Shown: positions 34,820 through 47,594, counted from the first letter of the stretch. The stretch: 64,000 bases of DNA from Stomorhina lunata (GCA_933228675.1 OW121741.1:75878629-75942628), one strand, 5' to 3'. Made by a program: numbers and translations. The notes: a model not told the origin generated them from the sequence alone.

Positions 34820-36741
34820 CTAATCATAAATAAAGTTGGCATTCGACCTTACTAGCAAAATGTGCTCTAAATTTGTAGGATTTAACCTGTTACGCTGATC
34901 GGACAGTATATACTTGAGGGCGGAAAATAGCCTTTCAACGCTTACTTGAGTACATGGAATTCCAAGTAGTACGTAAGCTACGTCGACTAAAGAATTTTTC
35001 TGTTGGACCCAAAAATCTATAACATTTTCTTTAATGCCCAATCGATTTTGCCTTTCGTATGCTAAGAGATCTTCATCGATTTTATGAGACTTTTCACAAC
35101 TTTTGTCGGACTCTTTTTCAAAGGACTTAAAATATTCTTCAAGTGGATCTTCAACGCTGTAAGGTGAAACTGGCATTGTAATAACGCTCGTTACCGTGTC
35201 ATTGGTTTTGCTATTTTTAGTGCTTTCTGTGGATAAAATAAGATATAAATATGTGTATAATATATATATTGACACAAATATTTTTAAAAAAGGTGTAAAT
35301 CAAAGGGGTTAAATATATTTGTGGATAACTATTCATTTACGACAAATCTTACCTTTTAAAATTAACAGGCGCTTATATAGTTGCTTTATGCAGCTCTTAG
35401 CTCTCGCGCAGTTTTCAGGAGTTAAACAGACTTTTATCCTTGGATCCAGAAAAATTGCCGATACAAATAAATCAAGTTCAAACAGCTTACACTTTCTTTT
35501 TTCCAAACTTTGAATTAAGAACAATTTCAAATCTGAACTTGGGAGATTTTCCAATTTTATTTTCATATTTGTAATTTCTATAAAAAGATCACTGTATATC
35601 AAATTTTCTGTTTGTAGTGTTTTTGATGAGGTATAGACTACTTTAAACACTTTCAAAAAATCGGATGCGAAAGCCCAAATTTCGTTGGATACATTGAAGT
35701 AAGCATTATCATGTTTTATCACTTCTATTATTTCGCTTAACAATAAAAATCTTTCTACCATTAGATAAGTGGAATTCATCTCGTGACGTTATCTATGATA
35801 GGCATTTTGTATCCCTTACTTTTAAGTAAATTTAGGTAAGTTTGGGTTCTTAATTTTTTTACAACGGTCCTAATAACATCAAGCTTTTCTTTAATACCTT
35901 CACACTTCATAACGTCCGTCACACATAACTGAAGTGTATGGGCTCCACATCTGACATTAGTTACGTCGTCCATCAACAAATCGGTATCCAAGCATATAAT
36001 GTCTTCTTCATCACAAACTTCACCTGAGGTATTGCTGATGTCATCATTTATGTCATTAACAGCTTTAACCATGTTAGCTCCATTATCAGTTGTTATTGTG
36101 ACCACTTGATTTAAATTTATTTCGTACGCATTGAGAACTTCAAATATTATAGTTTTCAAATACTCACTAGTATGTCGTTGGGTCAATTGTTTTATGGCTA
36201 TTGTTTTAATGACTATACTATTATTTTTTATGAACTGCACGTTAATACCCAGAACACTTATGGATAACCTTGTAGCTGCATCAATTTTCAACGAAATTAG
36301 TCTTCCGCGAAGTTCTTCAATTATTTCTTGTTTTAAATTTATTGAATATTCCGCTATATTTTCCATTATATTGTGTTCATTTAATTTTATATTAAGTCCA
36401 TCAAGTACTGGACTTACAAGTGTTTTGAAAGGTTGGTCTTTCACTAAACGAAGGGGCCTGCCACATTTAGTGAAAAGCTCTATTAAAGCCATTTTAATAT
36501 GATTTTTATTAACTGTAGAAGATAATTTTACTGTCTCTCTATTATAATTAATAGTATTAATATGTTCTTTTTCTTTAATATAACTTTCATAAATAATGGG
36601 ATGAACAATTTTTAAATGTCGCTCAAGGTTTCCGGCATGGAATGTTAACTTTTTATTACAATTTCCATTTTTACAAATAACTTCTTTTCCACCTTCTATT
36701 TGAAAAAGACTACGTAGAAAATCATTCCTTTTACGCGGCAT
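34820..36741 (-). pseudogene. hAT transposase with one intron and a single-base frameshift
   Basis: The start chosen is the Met of MPRKRND, since it puts the BED-type zinc finger (C23, C28, H42, H47) at the N terminus. RNase H-like core residues follow: D154 in KIDAATR and D219 in TTTDNGANM. The frame then stops at 35776, where the hAT motif TRWNSTYLM should be: the sequence reads ACGAGATGAATTCC with one G missing from the Trp codon, and NSTYLMVERF continues in the next frame. An intron at 35352-35227 (126 nt, GTAAG donor, CCACAG acceptor) joins in phase to the last exon, which holds the dimerisation motif VERLFSALKYILSDQRNRL near the C terminus. The transposase binds the TIRs and cuts and pastes the element. 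This copy is inactive unless the lesion is an assembly error. Confidence 0.9.
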
Positions 36742-37059
36742 ATTATGCACTATGAAAATCAACCACACACTGAATATTTAAGTCTTTATTTAAAATTAGT
36801 TGTTTTAATTTACACTACTGTAACAGCTTTTACAAAAAGATCATAAAAAGCAAAACATACCGAACAAAACTGACATCAGTGTTACCACGAAAAAAAATTT
36901 ATTTGTAACCAAAATTTTCAGATTAAAGATGTTTGAATCAAATGATCCAAAAATTACAAAAAACGAATTTCACAAAAAAAATAAAAAAGTACGTTCTAAA
37001 GAAATATAGATTTATGGTACCTCTCAAAGTTCATAAATCTGAAAATAATGAAAATTTAA

Positions 37060-37300
37060 AGTTTTTTTTTTCAATTTGATATATTTCAGGATAATCGGTC
37101 TACGTTTGACCATAGCCCTCATATAAGTCAAAATGACGGAAACAGCTAAAATTAATACGTCTTAAGAAAATGTTTGTATTATGATAAAATTTAGGAAATA
37201 TATGGTTTTATACACAAAAAAGAACACCATTGACCTTTGAGGTGAAGGGTATCGTGTGGTAGGGCTTGACCGACTTTAGTACTTTCTTACTTGTTTTTAT
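37060..37300 (+). mobile_element. 3' end of a (GTCY)n-family element, type 2, inside hAT
   Basis: The segment reads ATAATCGGTCTACGTTTGAC through a GGGCTTGACC hairpin-like block to CTTTCTTACTTGTT, matching 60790-60970. It has no 5' part. It is a passenger in the hAT element. Confidence 0.65.
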
Positions 37301-37614
37301 TTCTATAGAGGTAATTAAGGTGTTAGGGTGCTATAGTAATATAATTTTAAAATCAAAAATATCAACTCTGTATTAATCAAAGCTGTTCTGACAGTAATGT
37401 CGATCTTAAAGAAAATGGTCGATTTTTACTTTTATAAAGAGTACCCACTTTTGGCTAAAAGTACATAAAACGGCAACGCTGATCGGCATTTGAATAGAAC
37501 ACAAAAAAAAGTAGGCAGAGTTGCCATTTTTAACACTTTTAACTGAAATTGGTATTTTTTCAATGTGAAGTTCTGCTGTTAAAATAAATAGTTTTTCACT
37601 CCATTTTTTTTAAT

Positions 37615-37965
37615 TTTCCAAAGAAATTTTTTTATCAATAATTTTTCTATAGAAAATTCTACAGAAAAATATTTTGATAGAAAAATATTTTTAACGTAGA
37701 AAAATTTTTTGATCGAAGATTTTTCTATAAAAAAATACTTTTATTGAAGATTTTCTAAAAAAAAAATATATTTTTATCAAAGATTTTCTAAAAAAAAAAT
37801 ATTTTTATCGAAAATATTTCTATAGAAAAATATTTTAATAGAAAATAATTTTTATCAGAAAGTTTTCTATAGAAAAAAATAGTTATTAAATATTTTTCCA
37901 TAAAAATCTTTTTTATCTTAAGTTTTTCTATAGAAAAATATTTTTGTCTAAAAAATATTTCTACT
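37615..37965. repeat. Degenerate array related to the 31-bp satellites
   Basis: About eleven imperfect units of roughly 31 bp around TTTTCTATAGAAAAAT and TTTTTATCGAAA. Spacing and core match the arrays at 2157 and 12105, but identity is low. Confidence 0.6.
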
Positions 37966-38702
37966 GAAAAATCTATAACTATTTAATATTAGTATTTATT
38001 TCTATTTCAAAAAATATTTCTAATTCTGTTACATTACAATGTTTACACAAATAATAGTGTTGCGGCAATAATGTTTGAGATTATATTTCCTTGTTCTCTT
38101 GAACTGTGCATTTTGTTGCTATAAATTGGGTTTTGATTTTGTTTCTTGTATTTTTCTTATTGTCTTTTCTTAAACAAAGCAAACTTCGTTAACGTCTAAC
38201 TGAATGTTTTTGATACTCATTTTCACGAGTTTCTTTAATGATCGTGATATTTACCTTAGGATAATATAAAACGAATCATTCGCAAACATTTCTGAGGATG
38301 TTTTGTACTTAAATGTACGATTGGTATGGTAAACTGAAGCAAAGAAGATGAGCACAAAGAATATTGTTTGTTTTTTTGCTCTTTGATTTTCAAATGAATT
38401 TGTTTTGTTTAGTTCGTGAAACAAAACGATTGAAGTAAAGCTGAATCTGTCTTTACTTTCTACGAATGTTTGCAAAAGGTTTCGTTTGTTTGCACACTCT
38501 GCTTAAGATACATTTAAATGTTGAACTATAAAGCTATTGCAAACTAATTTAGGCCACTTATTTTACCAACAATACCACATTTAGTCCACATTTTGAATTA
38601 GCTGAACCCTCGTAGATAATGAGATATGTTTCTAAATTTAACACAACTTGATGGTGGGAATACAAGATTCGGCACATCCGAATATAACACTCTTACTTGT
38701 TC

Positions 38703-39302
38703 ATTTTAAGCTTCATAGCATATTATGTCCTAACTTTACGAGAGTTATAGTGATGGAGATACACAAATTCTATAATAACTTTAGAAATTCGTTTCGAATT
38801 CACACACATTTTTTAATTAATTTTTATTAACTTTAATTTAACTTTTATTAACTTTAATTTCATTGGATAACACTCATAAAACATTACAGAAAAAAATGGT
38901 TAATAAGAGTATTTGTTGTAGGGAATGTTGGATACCAAGCAACGGGAAACTACATTAACACCCAATTATGTTGTAAGCTTACATGTGCCGCGAGTTTTTC
39001 CATAAGAACTATAAAAATATGGATAAGAACGTCGGGCTAGTAAGCCACTACTGGAAAAAACAAATTAGAATAAAAACGGCTTTTCTAATGTTAGGAGAGA
39101 TCGTCCGAAACTTCGATGTTTTTTTCGTACTATGCAAAGAATTACTTGACAAACTGTATGTGAACGGAGTGCCCACATCATCATCGATGAACTTAGTGAA
39201 ACATTTTATTAGAAATTTGACTTCTCGACAAATATTTTCTTCTTTAAAAGCAGTTTCACAAACAGACAGGATCTTGGGAAAAAGGTGAGAAGAATAAAGA
39301 AA
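38703..39302. other. No gene; dispersed-repeat fragments
   Basis: The block AAAGCAGTTTCACAAACAGA at 39245 has a close partner at 54178. The stretch around 38990-39060 is inverted relative to 53560-53650. Overlapping open frames on both strands (about 100 codons) show no recognisable domain. Confidence 0.4.
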
Positions 39303-39635
39303 AACAAGTAAGATTGTTATATTCGGCTGTGCCAAATCTTATATACCCACCATCAAGTTTTGTTAAATTTAGAAATATCTCACACATATCTACGGGGGTG
39401 AAGCTAATTCAAAATGTGGACCAAATTCGAAAAAAAGTTGTTACGCTAGTTGGTATTGTTAGCAAAATATTTGGACTAAATTCGGTTGCAGGAGCTTTAT
39501 AGTTCAACATTAAAAAGTATGTAAGTGGTGTCCCTAATATTTACTTTGCACAAAATTTAATCTCATAACCTGGTGTAGTTTAGCATTAATATTATGTTAA
39601 ATACTTTTTATTTAGTTAGGATGAACATGTTGATA

Positions 39636-40374
39636 CACTCAGAATATTATGTAAGTAAAATTAACTTAAAATGGAATTCGAAATGAATGAATATTCATTT
39701 AAAAACCGGTCAACTGATTTTTCATTCAAATTCAATAAATATTTCATTTAAATTGAACTGAAAAATATTTAAACTACATTTTCATTTTTAAAAACGGAAT
39801 TTTCAGTTGTTTTCAAAAAAATTACTAACAAAAATTTAAACTACATTTTTAGTATAAAAAACGGAAATTTTCATTTATTTTTAAAAAATTTAATGGTAAA
39901 AAACTGCGTAAAATTTCCGTAAAACGGACAATTTTCATTTGTTTTTGTAATTAACGTAATATAAAAGACGAAACCATAAAAAGGTAATATCCTTTAAGGC
40001 ATCAAAAAACCAAACAGACAAAATAAAGTTGTTGTTTGCTTAGGCCATACCCCGTGATAGGCGGCCAGTATTATAAAAAGTTTCTTCAGTAATCAAACCT
40101 AAGATACTTAAGGAAAACCAATAATTAAACAAATACGAATTATGTTTGATAAAATAATTGAGAAAATATATAAAAACTAAACAACTGGTATTTTGAAATG
40201 TTACGGATTTTCAGTATTTTTTTGTAGGTTGTTTTTTAAAGAAATGTATAAATATGTTAAAAATCAATTTTCATGTAAATTTAAATGAATATTCATTTGA
40301 AAACAACATAACCGAAAGTTTCCTAAACAACATACAATCAGTTACTGTAATAATTTCCTGAGTGTAGTAATACG
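39636..40374. mobile_element. MITE of Tc1/mariner type, 739 bp, TA-flanked
   Basis: The ends are CACTCAGAATATTATG and, inverted, CACTCAGGAAATTATTA, with TA on both sides. The related sequence at 56849-56870 lacks the insert: ATGTTGA and GTAATACGACAGG are directly joined there by two bases. No transposase is encoded. A second copy begins 841 bp downstream. Confidence 0.85.
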
Positions 40375-40476
40375 ACAGGTCCATATACCGTATGCAATTT
40401 TAATATGCTGCTTGTACCTCCGAATCTTTTTGATTGTACATATAACAAGGGGATGTTATATATATCTATATATATA

Positions 40477-41095
40477 CACTCAGAATATTATGTAAGTAAA
40501 TTTAACTTAAAATGTAATTTGAAATGAATGAATATTCATTTAAAACCCGGTCAACTGATTTTTCATTCAAATTCAATAAATATTTCATTTAAATTTAACT
40601 GACAAATATTTAAACTACATTTTCAGTTTTAAAAACGGAATATTCAGTTGTTTTCAAAAAAAATTACTGACAAATATTTAAACTACATTTTTAGTATAAA
40701 AAACGGCAATTTTCATTTATTTTTAAAAAATTGAATGGTAAAAAACTACGTAAAATTTCCATAAAACGGACAATTTTCATTTGTTTTTGTAATTAACGTA
40801 ACATAAAAGACGAAACCATAAAAAGGTAATATCCTTTAAGGCATCAAAAAACCAAACAGACAAAACAAAGTTTGTTGTTTGCTTAGGCCCTGTGATAGGC
40901 GGCCAGTATTAAAAAAAGTTTCTTCAGTAATCAAACCTAAGATACTTAACGAAAACCAATAATTAAACAAATACGAATTATATTTGATACAATAATTGAA
41001 AAAATTTATAAAAACTAAACAACTGATATTTTCAAATGTTACGGATTTTCAGTATTTTTTTGTAGGTTGTTTTTTAAACAAATGTATAAATATAT
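40477..41095. mobile_element. Second copy of the MITE, 3' end replaced by a TA tract
   Basis: Collinear with 39636-40255 with few differences, including the CACTCAGAATATTATG end next to TA. The right 120 bp and the terminal repeat are missing and the sequence passes into (TA)n. Confidence 0.8.
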
Positions 41096-41119
41096 ATATA
41101 TATATAAATATATATAAAT

Positions 41120-41150
<31 letters not shown>
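41090..41150. repeat. (TA)n / TATAAATA microsatellite
   Basis: Alternating TA with interspersed AAATA at the broken end of the second MITE. The related unoccupied site (near 56720) has only a short TATATATA stretch, so the tract expanded here. Confidence 0.85.
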
Positions 41151-42213
41151 AATTATAGCCAAATGTTGACCGATTGTAACAAAATTTTACACATTTATAT
41201 AAAGCTTGTTTTTGCAAAATTTAGTGGCCATAGCTGTCATAGTTTCTAATTTAATAGATTTTAACTGGCCTTTGCTACATTTTTTTGGTTTCCGGGAGTG
41301 TTTTTCATATGTAAGCTATAGTAAAATATGGACCGATTCCTATAAAATTTGATATACTGACCAATTGTTGCAAAAACTTCTCTATTCTAAATTTAGTCGT
41401 CATAGCTATTACAATTGTATTCAAATTATCTGCAATCATGTGTTTCCCGGGACGGGGTTATATAGGAGCTCTAACTAAATGTGAACCGATTTCGCCCATT
41501 TTCAGTACACAACTTCTGTTACATATCAAAAATACTTTTGTAAAATTTTGTCTCTCTAGGTTTTGTAGTTAAGGAGCTATCGCGCCTTTATATGACGGAT
41601 AGACGGACATAAACCGTCTTTTCTTTTTGTATTTTTGTGTTTCCGTAAGTTTTTTATATGGGAGCTATGGTCAAATGGTGAGCGATTGTGGCACACTGGC
41701 TGGTATTCACATAAGACTCCTTGTGCTAAATTTGGTGCCCAAAGCTATTACAGTTTATCATTTATTTACATTTAAGTGTATTTCAGGTGTAATTTAGGCT
41801 GTTTCCGTAAGTTTTTTGTATGGGAGCCATGGTTACATATGAACCGATTTCGATGAAATTTTATTTATCGATTTTTTTATTTTTTTTAGCTGCCATAATT
41901 TGCCATTCATTAGCAAATAAGCGATTATCCTAGACGAAGTTATACGGGAGCTATGGTTAAATGTGAACCGATTTCAATACCAAAATTTTCCAAGAAATGA
42001 AGAATATTTGTGTCAATTTTCAGTGACCCATATCCTTTAGTTAAGGTTTTATCGTTACGACAACAGACAGACAGACGGACATCGCTCAATCGTCTTAGAA
42101 TTTCATAAGGATTCGGAATATACTTCAATTGTTGTTTTTGAGGCAATTACAAACCGAATGACAATCTCAATATACCCCCCATTCTTTTCGATGGTGGGTA
42201 TAAAAATATGGAC

Positions 42214-42537
42214 AAATGTTGCCTATAATCAACATTGTGTTAATGAAATTCCTGACAACAATAACAACTAGTTTTGAGTTTCACCAACTTTATCTCATTT
42301 CCTTAACTGTCTTTTAGAACATAATTTACTTTTATGAAAAAAAATCTCTCACTTTTCGTTCTTAATAGAATTTGAGAAAAACAACTTTTTACACATTTTT
42401 TAAGCACTTTTTTAGACCACTATATATTTAGCTCACAAATAAATACTTACAAAGCTTTTAAAAATGTATTTTCGTAAATAAATTCTCACAAACGAGTTAT
42501 GATCAAAAACTTGCAATGTTGCTTATAAGCAACAAAT
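42214..42537. mobile_element. MITE-like repeat with palindromic ends, 324 bp, copy 1
   Basis: It starts with CAAATGTTGCCTATAATCAA and ends with TTGCTTATAAGCAACAAATG, so both ends are inverted relatives and are themselves palindromic. It is similar along its length to 54244-54596. No coding capacity; the superfamily is unknown. Confidence 0.65.
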
Positions 42538-44328
42538 GGCATTAAACGGGTTATTTGTATTGGATAAGCGTTAGGTTCGAAAAGCCATTAGCCTCCCATC
42601 ATTGCTTTATTTCGGCCAATATAAGTGAACATTTGAGAGTGTAATATAGATACAGAAGCTTAAACTAAGTTTGATGCCACAAAATAGCGACCCTTTACTT
42701 CAAACGAACAACTTAATTTCTTAGAGAAAACATTTCTGTAAAAACTTATGGTATAACGAGGAGTGCCGCCAAGAGTAGTTACGCCAGAAACTCTAGAAAG
42801 GTATCGAGAGAAAAAGGTGAGAAGAACAAAGAAAAAAAATAAGTGGAGAGATATATGTTTGAGAATGTACAGATGTATAAGAGTGCAACTAAAGTGAGCA
42901 AATTATATGTCCTTCAGTCAACAAAAATGAGTTCAGAATAACAATAACTCTACCGGCAAATGTATGGATCGCCAGCAAAGGTTTTTAAAACCGGAGGTGA
43001 CGAGTTGATAAGTTTTATGTCCCAACATATAAAATCAAATGGTTCAAAGAACTTGTACCCGACGATTAGAGTTTCAGCGTTTTTTCCTATGCACAAAAAA
43101 GGTTATAAAACCGTATGCGCCATATATAGATGAGTAATCCTCTTTTCAATTGTACATGAGATACTATCAACCGTACTGCGTGAAAGGCTAAAATCCACAC
43201 TGATCAGATCCTTGCACTTCATCAAATCCTCGAGAAGACCTAAGGGAAAAAGTTAAGAACCTGTCGAAGCCCTTTATAACTAAACCAGGAATTAGGCAAG
43301 TTACATTTTTTCGATCTCTTCAACATTTTGTTACAGAAACTACTGTGAGATGTTGCAAATAAAACAACTGAAACAAGCTTTAAAAGAAAATACATGATTC
43401 TTGCGTTGAATTATTATATAAGTTTAATAGTTACAAGCCTCACTTAAATAACAACAAAAAATCGAATATCTGCCACATAATATCTCAATCAGACGCAACT
43501 TACTAGTCTAGCTGGTGACACCTTTAACTTTATACCTTAATTTTGGGTAGTTCTAAATTAAACTAAACTACGCCTAAACTTAACTAAGCGAACCGAAAAC
43601 CAATTAATTAAACTAAATGAAATATTTGCAAATTAATTTCAATTTCAGACAATCCTCCGCACAACAAAGTCATTTGAAAAGCACGACATAACGATACAAT
43701 ACGGGCAGCTGTATTTGCTTAGAGATTTTAGTTTTGTTCTTGCTAAAAAGCGTAAATAAATTCACAGTCAACGAAGCAGTAGCAAGACTAAACCAACTAC
43801 TGGATTTTTATAGTTAATTTTTTTTTACTTCAGTCAAACTTTAATTGTCTGTTTTTTGAATTATTGGCGCCCACGGCCGAAATAATTCCAACTACTACTG
43901 GCTTTTGTTAGAGAACAAACCAAATACTTGGAATGATCAGCAGAAACCTAAAGCATTTTGTAAACGGCTACTTTAACTAAAAGTGAATTTTTTGTTAAAT
44001 TGCGGTTTATAAATTGTAGACTGCTACTTAATCTTAAACAAAATTACCAGATCTTTTTACAGTTTTTGTCAAATCATTGAAATAAGCCTAATCCCTCCTT
44101 TGCCGCTTAATTTTCCATAGATTTAAATTTGATTTTATAGAAAAATTTTAAGATTTTTTTGCAGTTTTATAGACTTTTGTAATTGACGCTTTGAGCCTTT
44201 TTCGCAGTTGGTTGAAGTAAATAATATTTAGTTGGAGTTTTATGCAACAAGTATTTACGAATATGGATTAGTGGCAGTAGCAAGTATTTATTAAGAGTTA
44301 ATAGGTTAGAACTTATTTTAAATACTTG
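42538..44328. other. Intergenic, nothing recognised
   Basis: AT-rich. No open frame of note, no RNA gene and no repeat recognised apart from short shared words with 39260-39300. Confidence 0.45.
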
Positions 44329-45860
44329 TCTAGTCATAGTCTAGTCATAGTCTAGTCATAGTCTAGTCATACTCTAGTCATAGTCTAGTCATAGTCTAGT
44401 CATAGTCTAGTCATAGTCTAGTCATAGTCTAGTCATACTCTAGTCATAGTCTAGTCATAGTCTAGTCATAGTCTAGTCATAGTCTAGTCATAGTCTAGTC
44501 ATAGTCTAGTCATAGTCTAGTCATAGTCTAGTCATAGTCTAGTCATAGTCTAGTCATAGTCTAGTCATAGTCTAGTCATAGTCTAGTCATAGTCTAGTCA
44601 TAGTCTAGTCATAGTCTAGTCATAGTCTAGTCATAGTCTAGTCATAGTCTAGTCATAGTCTAGTCATAGTCTAGTCATAGTCTAGTCATAGTCTAGTCAT
44701 AGTCTAGTCATAGTCTAGTCATAGTCTAGTCATAGTCTAGTCATAGTCTAGTCATAGTCTAGTCATAGTCTAGTCATAGTCTAGTCATAGTCTAGTCATA
44801 GTCTAGTCATAGTCTAGTCATAGTCTAGTCATAGTCTAGTCATAGTCTAGTCATAGTCTAGTCATAGTCTAGTCATAGTCTAGTCATAGTCTAGTCATAG
44901 TCTAGTCATAGTCTAGTCATAGTCTAGTCATAGTCTAGTCATAGTCTAGTCATAGTCTAGTCATAGTCTAGTCATAGTCTAGTCATAGTCTAGTCATAGT
45001 CTAGTCATAGTCTAGTCATAGTCTAGTCATAGTCTAGTCATAGTCTAGTCATAGTCTAGTCATAGTCTAGTCATAGTCTAGTCATAGTCTAGTCATAGTC
45101 TAGTCATAGTCTAGTCATAGTCTAGTCATAGTCTAGTCATAGTCTAGTCATAGTCTAGTCATAGTCTAGTCATAGTCTAGTCATAGTCTAGTCATAGTCT
45201 AGTCATAGTCTAGTCATAGTCTAGTCATAGTCTAGTCATAGTCTAGTCATAGTCTAGTCATAGTCTAGTCATAGTCTAGTCATAGTCTAGTCATAGTCTA
45301 GTCATAGTCTAGTCATAGTCTAGTCATAGTCTAGTCATAGTCTAGTCATAGTCTAGTCATAGTCTAGTCATAGTCTAGTCATAGTCTAGTCATAGTCTAG
45401 TCATAGTCTAGTCATAGTCTAGTCATAGTCTAGTCATAGTCTAGTCATAGTCTAGTCATAGTCTAGTCATAGTCTAGTCATAGTCTAGTCATAGTCTAGT
45501 CATAGTCTAGTCATAGTCTAGTCATAGTCTAGTCATAGTCTAGTCATAGTCTAGTCATAGTCTAGTCATAGTCTAGTCATAGTCTAGTCATAGTCTAGTC
45601 ATAGTCTAGTCATAGTCTAGTCATAGTCTAGTCATAGTCTAGTCATAGTCTAGTCATAGTCTAGTCATAGTCTAGTCATAGTCTAGTCATAGTCTAGTCA
45701 TAGTCTAGTCATAGTCTAGTCATAGTCTAGTCATAGTCTAGTCATAGTCTAGTCATAGTCTAGTCATAGTCTAGTCATAGTCTAGTCATAGTCTAGTCAT
45801 AGTCTAGTCATAGTCTAGTCATAGTCTAGTCATAGTCTAGTCATAGTCTAGTTATAGTCT
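44329..45860. repeat. 1.5 kb minisatellite of about 139 copies of an 11-bp unit
   Basis: The unit TCTAGTCATAG repeats with a one-base shift per 10-base block for the whole stretch. Only three clear variants are seen: two TACTC changes exactly 66 bp (six units) apart near 44372 and 44438, and a GTTATAG change in the last unit. Because 11 is not a multiple of 3 and the unit contains TAG, no frame is open. It is unrelated in sequence to the 11-bp array at the window start. Confidence 0.97.
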
Positions 45861-47124
45861 AATTGCCTTTTATAAATAAAGGCTTAAGTATAGTTTTTGC
45901 TGGGTACATACAATTTTAACTGAAACTATTCCATGTAAACTTGTCTTGTTGTATTAACCTGATATACCACCAGGTTTAAGGTTTTTTACTTTGTCCGATT
46001 GCTTAAGTTTTTTATTTAATTTCTTGAATTTGTAGGGAATGGCTAGGCCAATAGCCTCAACTTAGCTTTCGAACTTAACAGAATTAAGTTATTGTTTTAT
46101 CCCCATTAACTTTGATTTTATTAGTCGCCTTTTTTAACTCCAAATGTTAGTTAATTGTATTTTTCGTGTTTTTTAATGCGGTAGATTCCCTACTGTGATA
46201 CCTGTTAAAGGAGTGACATGCCGTAAGTTTTAAAATTTGTTAAGTTGTTGAAAGCATTGCAGATTTTATAATTTCATTAGACAGATATTGGAACTAGTGC
46301 ATTGTGAAACAAAGTGGATCAAAATACGCTGTATGAGTTCTAAAGCTCATTTGCAGAATGATCGACTTAGATGTTGTGCTAAGTCGATTAGTAAATATGT
46401 AATAGATGAATAGTTGAATGCATTACCTTTAGTCTTTTTTTAGAGCTGTAGGGAAAGCAAAGTACATATTTCCCTTCATACAATTTTTTTCTGAAATGAA
46501 AATATAATGTAGACGCTTTTCTTAGAACTTATAAAAAATTTAGTTTCGATAAAAATTATATAATTTGGCTCATGTATATAGAGCTTCTAAGAAACATACA
46601 ATAAAGAGAGAAAACGGAAAAAAGTTTACACATTTATTTATAATATAAAAGCTTTTATATACGCTATTGGAAAATTCTAATTTTAACTGTAAATTTAGCC
46701 TTAAATTTTTTTAGTTTCCGTACTTGTTCTTTCAATATGAATGTTATTGAGTTTTGACGTCTAATTAAATAAACAATTTGAAAATATTTAAACACATCAT
46801 AAAACACTTTGACCACAATGTTTTCTTTTGATACAAAACGGCCATCAAATTTGTTTATAATTTGGAAGATATACGAGTAAGAAGATGTTTAATAAAAAAA
46901 ATATTTCAAATAAAATTTAAAATTCTTTTGCTCTTAGCGCCGTTTAACAAGAAAATGTAATAAAAATTATAGGATGAAAATATAAATGAAATAGTAGAAA
47001 TATAGAACTATTCACATACGAATATTCTCTGCAATAGGGCAGTTTTTAAAAAATGCGGATCGATATAGGTACATATATTTTGACAGGCTTAGAAAACGAT
47101 ATAAACCTTAACCTTCCATACCCA
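45861..47124. other. Intergenic, nothing recognised
   Basis: AT-rich sequence up to the TTAA at the piggyBac border. No open frame or structured element could be supported. Confidence 0.45.
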
Positions 47125-47594
47125 TTAACCCATTATTGCCCAGCCGGTAATTTCACTTACCAGTTCTTTAAACAGCTGTAAAGCTAAAAATATGCAAAAA
47201 GTAAAACTTTTTATTAAGTTACACAATAATTTAGAGTATTTTGCGAAAACAAATTGAAGGATTTGTACATATCATTATTCTCGAGCTTTTGGCTAACGTT
47301 TTCGCAAACCTCCAAAAATGGACATTTTTTGAAACTTGTATAAAAATAATCCAAGAAATGAAATTGGCTAACAGCTATTTGTTTCTAACTTTTAATCCAT
47401 TGTACTTTCATTATCTATAAAAAACAATATGATTTAGTTTCACTAAACGCTCGAAATATTATTACTTTTCCGTGTGGTAAGTTTACTTACCAATGGGCAG
47501 AAACGTATAGAAAATTACGCAACATTTCATAAAAGCGCTAGAATAAACAAAATATCCGGTGTTTGCTCAACACCTGTGTTTTCTTTACATAGGT

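Larger units (their letters stand above)
33994..38501 (-). mobile_element. Complete hAT transposon, 4508 bp, with TIRs and 8-bp target duplication
   Basis: The ends are inverted repeats starting CAGAGTGTGCAAACAAACG and continuing identically to 24 bp. They are flanked by CTTAAGAT at 33986-33993 and at 38502-38509, the 8-bp duplication diagnostic of hAT. The transposase is encoded on the minus strand (34820-36741). The element carries extra cargo: an ACATG-rich tandem region near its left end, a type 2 (GTCY)n fragment (about 37060-37300) and a degenerate 31-bp-like region (37615-37965). Removing it restores the host element, as the uninterrupted relative at 55591-57178 shows. Confidence 0.93.
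32765..38702 (+). mobile_element. (GTCY)n-family element, type 1, split by a hAT insertion
   Basis: The left part 32765-33993 starts with ATACCCACCATCAAAAAGAA, has a TGTCTGTCTGTCTGTC tract near 32900 and follows the body of the uninterrupted copy at 55591. The right part 38502-38702 continues from the same point (AAATGTTGAACTATAAA matches 56996-57010) and ends with a degenerate hairpin (ATTCGGCACATCCGAAT) and CTTACTTGTT. The 4.5 kb between the parts is the hAT element. Confidence 0.8.
39303..42203 (-). mobile_element. (GTCY)n-family element, type 1, carrying two MITEs
   Basis: The plus strand begins with ACAAGTAAGATTGTTATATT plus the hairpin region and ends at CCATTCTTTTCGATGGTGGG, i.e. the element runs on the minus strand. 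A GACAGACAGACGGACATCGC tract lies near 42063. After subtracting the two MITEs (39636-40374 and 40477-41095) and the TA tract, the body is about 1.5 kb, the same as the intact copy at 55591-57178. Confidence 0.8.

Noticed and set aside
38983..39335. Overlapping 101- and 95-codon frames on opposite strands
   Set aside because: The region is a dispersed repeat with partial copies at 53.5-54.2 kb; neither frame shows a recognisable motif.
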